From Hamadaea tsunoensis DSM 44101 (lineage in GTDB: Bacteria; Actinomycetota; Actinomycetes; Mycobacteriales; Micromonosporaceae), in contig NZ_AUAX01000006.1 of assembly GCF_000428945.1 (NCBI RefSeq), positions 124,001 to 188,000 on the forward strand: DNA of 64,000 bases, read 5' to 3'. Below, one piece after another: positions 25,923 through 33,374 of this stretch. The notes beneath the pieces are model-generated. The model ran no database searches, was not told the origin of the DNA, and was given only the letters and a program-made list of their open reading frames with translations. The position numbers and the translations under genes are program-made. Within the stretch, counting starts at the first letter, position 1. Every line of letters begins with the position of its first letter.

Positions 25923-26539
25923 ACCGGCCGTCCTCCCGTCTGATCTAGTCCGGCCCGTGATGGGTCTGAGACGCCGCCGTGACCAGCCGGGTTCCGCAGG
26001 TGGCCGAGCATCACAGCCAATCGCGCCCGCCCCCGTGAGCAGCGGCTCTTCACCGTACCCTCGGCGACGCCCAAGATCACGGCGACCTCGGCGACCGAGT
26101 AGCCCTGCACGTCGACCAGGATGAGCGCTGCTCTCTGCTCCTCCGGCAACTGCTGGAGCGCGTCGCGTACGACGAGATGGGTGTCATGATCCACGACGGG
26201 TGAGGCGGGCTCGGGCCGGGCGTGTCCCTCGGGCTCGCCCTGGCCGGGCAGCGGGACGGTCGGGCGGGCCTGGCGCCGGCGGACCCGGTCGAGGCAGGCG
26301 TTGACGACGATGCGGTGCAGCCAGGTGGTGACGGCGGCCTCGCCCCGGAACCCCGCCGCCGACCGGTACGCCTTGAGCAGCGCGTCCTGCAGCGCGTCGG
26401 CGGCCTCCTCGCGATCGTGGAGGGTACGCATCGCGACCGCCCACAGCCGGTCCCGGTGCCGCCGGACGATCTCGGCGAACGCGTCCCTGTCTCCGGCGAC
26501 GTGAGCGGCCAGCAGCTCCTCGTCGGAGAGGGACAGCAT
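25919..26539 (-). CDS. sigM: ECF RNA polymerase sigma factor SigM
   Basis: The 206-residue protein has ECF region 2 (AFAEIVRRHRDRLWAVAMRT, with EEAADALQDALLKAYRSAA) and region 4 (QQLPEEQRAALILVDVQGYSVAEVA and VAEGTVKSRCSRGRARLA). ATG at 26539 overlaps the stop of the upstream pseudokinase gene; GTG at 26542 is equally possible and AGGGTGG precedes both. Position between murJ, the anti-sigma gene and trxB identifies it as SigM of Streptomyces and mycobacteria. Its C-terminus overlaps the anti-sigma start. Confidence 0.93.
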   Translation of the reverse strand: MLSLSDEELLAAHVAGDRDAFAEIVRRHRDRLWAVAMRTLHDREEAADALQDALLKAYRSAAGFRGEAAVTTWLHRIVVNACLDRVRRRQARPTVPLPGQGEPEGHARPEPASPVVDHDTHLVVRDALQQLPEEQRAALILVDVQGYSVAEVAVILGVAEGTVKSRCSRGRARLAVMLGHLRNPAGHGGVSDPSRAGLDQTGGRPV

Positions 26540-28095
26540 CACGCCACCCTGACCGTTATCTCCTGCACGCCGATCTGGAAGCGCTGCGCCGAGTCCGCGG
26601 TGTCCCGCGGCATGCTCGTGATCCACAGCAGCAGGTAGCGGACCTTCTCGGCGCCGTCGTCCGACTGGCTGAACACCATGTTGGTGCCGTTGAAGTCGTC
26701 GAACGCGTTGCCGATCTGCTTGTACGTGGTCAGCGCGCTGGAGTCGGGAACCGTGGCGCCGCCGAGCAGCTTCGCCGAGACGGGCTTGCCCGACAGGACG
26801 ACCTGGACGTCCGCGATGGACTGCGGCGTACCGAGGTCGAGCCAGATGCCCATGCCGGCCTTCAGGCCGCCGGGTCCGAAGTTCTGGTTGTAGTGCTCGC
26901 TCTTCCAGCCGGTGGTGTTCTTGCCGTCCACGGCCTTGTCGAGATTGGCCTTCTGGGTCCCGTCGCCCTGCGGGTCGAACAGGTTGACCTGGCCGCCGCT
27001 CAGCGTCAGGGCCACCGGCTCGGCGACGCTCGGAGCCGACGTGCTGGGCTGGGCCGAGACCGTGTTGCCGCCCTTGTCGCCGGGTTGGTTGTTCGAGGTG
27101 AGCGCGCGGGCGCTGATCGTGAGGCCGACGAGGGCCAGCACGACCACCGCCGCCACGCCGTAGATCAGCCGGCGCGACCGCTGCCGGGGCGGCTCGGGCA
27201 GCGTCTCGCTGAACCGCAGCGGGCCGTAGCCGCGCTCCTCCCCCGCCACGTCGAGGCGGTCGAGTTCGGCGGCCAGCACATCGGCGCTGGGCAGCGTGAC
27301 CCGCTCGTTGAGCAGGTCGCCGACGAGATCGTCGAGGTGCGTCGGTACGCCTGCCCGGACCTGCCTCGGCGTGGCGAGAACACCGTTCTCGTCGCGTACG
27401 CCGTCGGGCAGGCCGAGGGCGCCGGCCTCCTTGCGAGGCCACTGCTCGGTGAGCGCGTAGTAGAGGATGCCGCCGATCGACCGGACGTCGCCGTCGTTGG
27501 TGGCGGAGCCGGCGCGCGCGTCGGTCAGCACGACGCGGCCGTCGTCGCCGAGCAGGACGGTGCCGGGGTGCACGTTGCCGTGGGCCATGCCGCTCGCGTG
27601 CAGTGCGCTGACCGCCTCGGCGATCGCGTGCACGACGTTCACCGCGCGGTCGGGATCGAGCGGGCCCTCGCCCTCGACGATCTGCCGCAGCGAGACGCCT
27701 TCGACCCATTCGCGCACCACGTACGCCCGGTGGCCCTCGTCGATCGCGTCGTAGACGCCGATCAGGTGCGGGTGCACGACCCGGCTGGCCGTGACGGCGG
27801 CGGCGAGCATCTCCTCGGCGGCGGGACCGCCCGGGGCTCGCAGCACCACCGCGATCGGGCGCAGCAGCATGATGTCGACGCCGCGCCAGACCTGCCGGCC
27901 GCCCGCGTCGTCGTTGATGTGCTCTTCGAGCCGGTAGCGGTCGGCGAGCACCTCGCCGACCGTGCCCGCCCGGTCGGTCGGGGACGCTGAGGGAGCGCTG
28001 CCTGGGTCCGGGCCCGTGACATCGCCGAGGGACGGCCGGTCAGCGGTTCGGTGCTCCTTCTCGGCCACCGGCTGACCTTCGCCGACGTGGGTCAC
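26539..28095 (-). CDS. transmembrane pseudokinase with extracellular discoidin-like domain
   Basis: The 518-residue product has a disordered N-terminus, a kinase-like domain (about 50-300), one membrane helix (RLIYGVAAVVVLALVGLTISA, about 314-334) and an extracellular beta-rich domain (about 370-518). The kinase fold has lost key residues: the HRD motif reads HGNVHPG, and the DFG aspartate region reads VLTDARAG. It corresponds to the pseudokinase region fused to MurJ in mycobacteria, where it recruits an FHA protein to control lipid II flipping. Here it is a separate gene just upstream of sigM, overlapping it by 1 nt. Start GTG. Confidence 0.85.
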   Translation of the reverse strand: MTHVGEGQPVAEKEHRTADRPSLGDVTGPDPGSAPSASPTDRAGTVGEVLADRYRLEEHINDDAGGRQVWRGVDIMLLRPIAVVLRAPGGPAAEEMLAAAVTASRVVHPHLIGVYDAIDEGHRAYVVREWVEGVSLRQIVEGEGPLDPDRAVNVVHAIAEAVSALHASGMAHGNVHPGTVLLGDDGRVVLTDARAGSATNDGDVRSIGGILYYALTEQWPRKEAGALGLPDGVRDENGVLATPRQVRAGVPTHLDDLVGDLLNERVTLPSADVLAAELDRLDVAGEERGYGPLRFSETLPEPPRQRSRRLIYGVAAVVVLALVGLTISARALTSNNQPGDKGGNTVSAQPSTSAPSVAEPVALTLSGGQVNLFDPQGDGTQKANLDKAVDGKNTTGWKSEHYNQNFGPGGLKAGMGIWLDLGTPQSIADVQVVLSGKPVSAKLLGGATVPDSSALTTYKQIGNAFDDFNGTNMVFSQSDDGAEKVRYLLLWITSMPRDTADSAQRFQIGVQEITVRVA

Positions 28096-28288
28096 CCCGT
28101 CCTCCCTCGGTGTGGTGCGCGCAGCGTTTCCACGCCTAGCCTATGCGTTCCGGGCGCGCGCTGGGTGCGACCTTACCGCTCTGAAACAAACTCGCGACAC
28201 TGCGATGTGGTTGAACCTCAAGTGACACGGTGGTCACACGGCTTGACGTACCCAAGTGATCAGCAGATGTCGTATTTACCCATGATCG

Positions 28289-29869
28289 GTGACTTTTATC
28301 CGGAAAACTGAGCTGGTGAGCACCGCACCGGACGACGCCGTACGCACCGGCTACGCCTTCACCACACCCGCCATCGACCTCGGCGCACTGGTTCTGGCCG
28401 GCGGCGACGCCGACAAGGACGCGCCGGTACGCGTACCGATGGCGATGCTCAACCGGCACGGCCTGGTGGCGGGGGCCACCGGCACGGGCAAGACGAAAAC
28501 CCTTCAGGTGATGGCCGAACAGCTCAGCGCGGCCGGCGTACCGGTGTTCCTGGCCGACGTCAAAGGCGACGTGAGCGGCATGGCCGTCGCCGGGGAGCCG
28601 AACGAAAAGATCACCGGCCGGATGAGCGAGCTGGGCCAGGAGTGGGTGGCGGCCGCGTACCCGGTGGAGTTCTTCACACTCGGCGGCCGCGGCACTGGTA
28701 CGCCGATCCGCGCGACCATCACCGCGTTCGGCCCGATCCTGCTGTCCAAGGTGCTCGGCCTCACGGATGTGCAGTCGTCCTCGCTCAACCTGGTCTTCCA
28801 CTACGCCGACAAGGCCGGCCTGCCCCTCGTGGATCTCAAGGACCTGCGGGCGGTCATCCAGTTCCTCACCTCCGACGAGGGGGCCGCCGAACTCAAGGAA
28901 CTCGGCGGGCTGTCGAAGCAGACGGCCGGCGTACTCCTGCGGGAGCTGATCGCGTTCGCCGACGCCGGTGCCGAGGACTTCTTCGGCGAGCCCGAGTTCA
29001 ATTCGCAGGACCTGCTGCGGACGACCCCGGACGGCCGGGGCGTCGTGTCCATTCTGGAACTACCCGGCGTGGTCCAGCAGCCGGCGCTCTTCTCCTCGTT
29101 CCTGATGTGGCTGCTCGCCGACCTCTTCCAGGATCTGCCCGAGGTCGGCGACCCGGACAAGCCGAAGCTGTGCTTCTTCTTCGACGAGGCGCACCTGCTG
29201 TTCAAGGACGCGTCCAAGCAGTTCCTGGAGTCGATCACGCAGACCGTGCGGCTCATCCGCTCCAAGGGCGTCGGCGTGTACTTCGTCACGCAGACGCCCA
29301 AGGACGTCCACCCCGACGTCCTCGCGCAGCTGGGCAACCGGATCCAGCACGCGTTGCGCGCGTACACGCCCGACGACGCGAAGGCGCTCAAGGCGACCGC
29401 CTCCACCTTCCCCAAGTCCGGCTACGACCTGGAGGAACTGCTCACCCAGCTCGGCACCGGCGAGGCGGTCGTCACCGTCCTCAACGAGAAGGGCGCGCCC
29501 ACCCCGGTCGCCTGGACCCGGCTCCGCGCACCGCAATCTCTCATGGCCGCCGCACCCGCCGAGCTTCTCCAGCAGACGACCGCGAATTCCCTCCTGTACG
29601 CGAAGTACGCCACCCCGGTCGACCGGGAGTCGGCCTACGAGATGCTGGCCGCCCGGCTGGCCCCGGCGGCGCCACCACCGGCGGAAGCCCCGGCCCCCGC
29701 CCCGAAACCGGAGAAGGCGGCGAAACCGGCCAAGGCCGAGCCGGGGATCGTCGACCAGGTGCTGAAGTCGCGTACGACCCAGACTTTGATCAAAAGTGCG
29801 GCCGCCGCGGCCGGCGCGGCGATCGTGCGCGGGATCTTCGGGACCGCGCGCAGGAGCAAGAAGAGCTAG
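28289..29869 (+). CDS. HerA-like/DUF853 ATPase
   Basis: The 526-residue protein is a P-loop ATPase of the HerA/FtsK superfamily, DUF853 (YjgR) branch: Walker A GLVAGATGTGKTKTLQ (about 55-70), FLADVKGDVSG, Walker B KLCFFFDEAHLLF (about 292-304), sensor motif VGVYFVTQTPKD and a C-terminal Ala/Pro/Lys-rich tail. A hexameric DNA translocase is inferred from family; its cellular role is unknown. GTG at 28289 or 28316 may be the start. It lies inverted between the pseudokinase and murJ, and its stop shares the four bases CTAG (29866-29869) with the murJ stop on the other strand. Confidence 0.88.
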   Translation: MTFIRKTELVSTAPDDAVRTGYAFTTPAIDLGALVLAGGDADKDAPVRVPMAMLNRHGLVAGATGTGKTKTLQVMAEQLSAAGVPVFLADVKGDVSGMAVAGEPNEKITGRMSELGQEWVAAAYPVEFFTLGGRGTGTPIRATITAFGPILLSKVLGLTDVQSSSLNLVFHYADKAGLPLVDLKDLRAVIQFLTSDEGAAELKELGGLSKQTAGVLLRELIAFADAGAEDFFGEPEFNSQDLLRTTPDGRGVVSILELPGVVQQPALFSSFLMWLLADLFQDLPEVGDPDKPKLCFFFDEAHLLFKDASKQFLESITQTVRLIRSKGVGVYFVTQTPKDVHPDVLAQLGNRIQHALRAYTPDDAKALKATASTFPKSGYDLEELLTQLGTGEAVVTVLNEKGAPTPVAWTRLRAPQSLMAAAPAELLQQTTANSLLYAKYATPVDRESAYEMLAARLAPAAPPPAEAPAPAPKPEKAAKPAKAEPGIVDQVLKSRTTQTLIKSAAAAAGAAIVRGIFGTARRSKKS

Positions 29870-31788
29870 CGGCGCAGGAGCTTGCGGCGGACCCGGCCGA
29901 GCAGGCCGAAGACGTCGTCGATCTCCTCGATCCGCAGGCCCTTGGCGACGGCGAGATAGCCGGCCAGGATCACCGCGCCGCCCAGGACCAGCTGGATCCA
30001 CGAGCTCTCGATGCCGATCTTGCGCAGCACCAGCACGGTGAGGTAACCGAGGATGCCGGAGGCGACCATCGCGCCGACGATGCGGGCCAGCGTCCACGCC
30101 GTACGTCCGAGCCCGAGCGAGCCGATCCGCTTGTGCAGCTGCCAGATGCTGAGCGCGGTGGCGATGACGTAGGAGATGCCGTTGCCGAGCATGACGCCGG
30201 CCGCCTCGAGACCGATCGTGAACAGCACCCACTGCGCGATGATCCGGATCAGGACGACGGGGATGTTGAGCAGCGCCGGGGTCTTCGTGTCCGGCAGCGC
30301 GTAGAACGCGAACGTGAACAGCTGGCTCAGCGAGAACGGGATCAGCGAGATGCCGGCCATGATGAGCACGGAGGCGCCGCGACTCGCGTCGTGCTCGGTG
30401 AACGCGCCCCGGGCGAAGAGCGAGACGAGGGCCGGCCCGGCCAGGAAGACGAAGACGACCGCGATCGGAGCCAGCATGGCGCTGGTCGTGCGTACGCCCT
30501 TCGCCAAGTCGTTGACCAGCTCCGCGAGGCGACCGGCGGCCGAGGCGGCGGACATCCGCGGCATCAGCGCGGTGATGATCGAGACCGCCACGATGCCGTG
30601 GGCCATCATCATCAGCAGGTAGACGTTGTTGTAGATGAGCAGGCTGTTGCCGCTCAGCAGGCGCAGCATGACCAGCACGCCGACCTGGCTGACCGCGACG
30701 TAGCAGAACATCCAGCCGCCGAGGTGGGCCAGTTCGCGCAGGCCCAGCGCGCGGAAGTCGAACCGTGCCTTCCAGCGGAACCCCGCCCGGTGCAGCGCGG
30801 GCAGCAGCCCCGCGGTCTGCAGGGTGATGCCGAGCAGCGTGCCGCCGCCGAGCAGGGCGACCATCGCCGGGCTGACGTCGCCGGCCTCCCGGCTCACCGC
30901 GCCGAAGAACACGATGTACAGCACGCAGGTGGCGATGACGACGATGTTGTTGAGGATCGGCGTCCACATCGGCGGCCCGAACACCCCGCGCGTGTTCAGG
31001 TACGCGCTGAGCACCGCCGAGACGCCGAAGAAGAAGATCGCCGGCAGCGTGAAGTACGACAGGGCGGTGACGAGGTTGCGGTAGTCGTCGCCCGTCCCGG
31101 ACTTCGTGTAGATCATCGTGAGCAGCGGTGCGGCCAGCGTGGCCAGGATCGCCGCGACGCCGAGCACGAGCGCGGTCAGGGTCATCAGCCGCTGGGCGTA
31201 CGCCTCACCGCCGTCGGCGTCGTTGCGCCGGGCGCGTACCAGCACCGGGATGACGACGCTGGACAGGACGCCGCCGATGAGGAACTCGTAGACCATGCCC
31301 GGGAAGAACTGCGCCGTCGTGTACGCGTCGCCCAGGCCCAGCGCGACGCCGCCGAGGGCCGCCGCGATCATGGCCGTCCGCAGGAAGCCCGTTCCGCGGC
31401 TGACCAGCGACCCGATCGCCATGATCGCCGAGTTGCCGGCGGCCGTGTTCTCCCGCGGCTGTCCGCTTTCGGCCGGGCCGGTCGGCGTACCGGGCGCGGT
31501 GTCCGGGGCGGGGCGGGGCGGCGGCTGGAGGTGGACGGTCGTGTCTCCCCCGACCGCGGGCAGGATCGTCGTGGCGTCGTCGATCGGGCGCAGCACGGTG
31601 GTCGCGTCGTTCATCGAGGGGACCGGACCGAACCGCACCGTACGCTCGACCGCCAGTTCGGTCTCGGCACCCGGAAGCGATTCGCCGACGATCTGGGGCA
31701 GCATCATGGTCGCGTCGGGATCCACCCGCGGGTATGCCCCCGTCGGGTCGTCCCAGGGAAACCAGTCCTGCTCCGGATCTCTGCTCAC
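29866..31788 (-). CDS. murJ: lipid II flippase MurJ (MviN family)
   Basis: MurJ flips lipid II across the membrane for peptidoglycan synthesis. The 640-residue protein has a cytoplasmic N-terminal extension of about 115 residues, rich in Pro/Thr/Asp with repeated DATT/VLPxI motifs (MLPQIVG, TTVLRPIDD, TTILPAVGG), then 14 predicted membrane segments starting with SLVSRGTGFLRTAMIAAALG, the MOP superfamily entry. The basic C-terminus (RVRRKLLRR) ends in the cytoplasm. GTG at 31788 is preceded 7 nt upstream by TAGTGT, compatible with a leaderless transcript. The pseudokinase usually linked to it lies beyond the HerA-like gene. Confidence 0.95.
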   Translation of the reverse strand: MSRDPEQDWFPWDDPTGAYPRVDPDATMMLPQIVGESLPGAETELAVERTVRFGPVPSMNDATTVLRPIDDATTILPAVGGDTTVHLQPPPRPAPDTAPGTPTGPAESGQPRENTAAGNSAIMAIGSLVSRGTGFLRTAMIAAALGGVALGLGDAYTTAQFFPGMVYEFLIGGVLSSVVIPVLVRARRNDADGGEAYAQRLMTLTALVLGVAAILATLAAPLLTMIYTKSGTGDDYRNLVTALSYFTLPAIFFFGVSAVLSAYLNTRGVFGPPMWTPILNNIVVIATCVLYIVFFGAVSREAGDVSPAMVALLGGGTLLGITLQTAGLLPALHRAGFRWKARFDFRALGLRELAHLGGWMFCYVAVSQVGVLVMLRLLSGNSLLIYNNVYLLMMMAHGIVAVSIITALMPRMSAASAAGRLAELVNDLAKGVRTTSAMLAPIAVVFVFLAGPALVSLFARGAFTEHDASRGASVLIMAGISLIPFSLSQLFTFAFYALPDTKTPALLNIPVVLIRIIAQWVLFTIGLEAAGVMLGNGISYVIATALSIWQLHKRIGSLGLGRTAWTLARIVGAMVASGILGYLTVLVLRKIGIESSWIQLVLGGAVILAGYLAVAKGLRIEEIDDVFGLLGRVRRKLLRR

Positions 31789-31795
31789 CGCGCAT

Positions 31796-31801
31796 ACACT
31801 A
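31796..31801 (-). promoter_or_regulatory. candidate -10 element of leaderless murJ promoter
   Basis: TAGTGT (reading the minus strand) lies 7 nt before the GTG start and there is no ribosome-binding site, the arrangement of leaderless actinobacterial genes. Confidence 0.4.
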
Positions 31802-31940
31802 GCTGCCCGTTCACGGCCGCGGCGAGACGAGGCGGGGGCCCTTGTCAAGATCCACCAGGCGTTGATGTGGATCTTCATTGCGAAGTGATCCGGCCACCGC
31901 GCACCTGCCGCCCGGCCGTGCCCGATAAGCTGCTTGACCG

Positions 31941-33374
31941 ATGTCGAACTCAAACGCCCTGACCGTGGCCCAGCGCGAGGCCGTGGCCGCGCTGCTGGCG
32001 CGCTTCCCTGTCGCCGACGAGCTCGGCGGCCGGTTCGCCGACGCCGGATTCGAGCTGCACCTCGTCGGCGGCTCGGTACGCGACGCGCTGCTCGGCCGCC
32101 TCGGCGACGATTTGGACTTCTGCACCGACGCACACCCCGACGAGACGCTGCGCGCGGTGCGGGGCTGGGCCGAGGCGACCTGGGAGACGGGGCGGGAGTT
32201 CGGCACGATCGGTGCCTTCCGCGACGGGCTGCGCCTGGAGATCACGACCTACCGCGCGGAGTCCTACGACGGCGTGAGCCGGAATCCGGCCGTCCAGTAC
32301 GGCAGCACCCTGGCCGAGGATCTGAGCCGGCGCGACTTCACGATCAACGCGATGGCGGTCAGCCTCCAGGACCACCACTTCACCGACTTGTTCGGCGGCC
32401 TCGACGACCTGCAGACCCGGATCATCCGTACGCCGGGCACGCCCCAGCAGAGCTTCGGCGACGATCCGCTCCGGATGCTGCGCGCCGCCCGGTTCGCCGC
32501 CCAGCTCCGATTCGTCGTCGACGAGCCGGTGATGCGGGCGATGTCGGACCTCTCCGGTCAGCTGACCCGGATCACCGCCGAGCGCGTACGCGAGGAATTC
32601 AGCAAGCTGATGCTCGGCGAGGACCCGGTGACGGGGCTGCGGCTGCTGGTGGAGACCGGACTGGCCGAGATCTTCCTGCCGGAGCTGACCGCGCTGCGGA
32701 TGGAGATCGACGAGCACGCCCAGCACAAGGACGTGTACGAGCACACGCTGACGGTCGTGCAGAACGCGGTGAACCTCGACACCGCCGACACGGGCCCGGA
32801 CCTCGTGCTGCGCCTGTCCGCGCTGCTGCACGACATCGGCAAGCCCGATACCAAGGCAGTGGACGCGGACGGCCGGGTGAGCTTCCACCACCACGAGCTG
32901 GTCGGCGCACGGATGGCCAAGCACCGGCTCAAGACGCTGAAGTACCCGAAGGAGGTGATCAGTTCCGTGGTCGGACTGATCGCGCTCCACCTGCGGTTCT
33001 ACGGCTACGGCCGGGGCGAGTGGACCGACTCCGCGGTCCGCCGGTACGTCCACGACGCCGAAGACCTGCTTCCCCGGCTGCACAAGCTGACCAGGTCGGA
33101 CTGCACGACCCGCAACAAGCGCAAGGCCGCGCAGCTCAGCGCCGACTACGACGCGCTGGAGGAGCGGATCGCCCGCATCGCCGAGGAGGAGGATCTCGCG
33201 AAGGTCCGGCCCGACCTCGACGGCAACGCGATCATGGAGCTGCTCGACATCCCGCCGGGCCCGGTGGTGGGCCGCGCCTGGAAGCACCTCAAGGAGGTAC
33301 GCCTGGAGCGCGGGCCCCTGACCCGGGAGGAAGCCGAGTCGGAGCTGCGCGCCTGGGCGACGGAGAACCTCTGA
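31941..33374 (+). CDS. cca: CCA tRNA nucleotidyltransferase
   Basis: This enzyme adds or repairs the 3' CCA of tRNA using CTP and ATP. The 477-residue class II polymerase-beta protein has LVGGSVRDALLGR with the metal-binding DLDFCTD (about 42-60), the RRDFTINAMA motif (about 130), DDPLRMLRAARFAAQL (about 172-187) and a C-terminal HD domain (LLHDIGKPDTK, about 296-306) with FHHHELVG. It is the PcnA-annotated gene upstream of murJ in mycobacteria. Its TGA abuts the TCA (stop) of the convergent membrane-protein gene with no spacer. Confidence 0.95.
   Translation: MSNSNALTVAQREAVAALLARFPVADELGGRFADAGFELHLVGGSVRDALLGRLGDDLDFCTDAHPDETLRAVRGWAEATWETGREFGTIGAFRDGLRLEITTYRAESYDGVSRNPAVQYGSTLAEDLSRRDFTINAMAVSLQDHHFTDLFGGLDDLQTRIIRTPGTPQQSFGDDPLRMLRAARFAAQLRFVVDEPVMRAMSDLSGQLTRITAERVREEFSKLMLGEDPVTGLRLLVETGLAEIFLPELTALRMEIDEHAQHKDVYEHTLTVVQNAVNLDTADTGPDLVLRLSALLHDIGKPDTKAVDADGRVSFHHHELVGARMAKHRLKTLKYPKEVISSVVGLIALHLRFYGYGRGEWTDSAVRRYVHDAEDLLPRLHKLTRSDCTTRNKRKAAQLSADYDALEERIARIAEEEDLAKVRPDLDGNAIMELLDIPPGPVVGRAWKHLKEVRLERGPLTREEAESELRAWATENL

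Noticed and set aside
28642-31962. Plus-strand open frame of 1106 codons
   Set aside because: It overlaps the HerA-like gene in another frame and then runs antisense to murJ; there is no domain.
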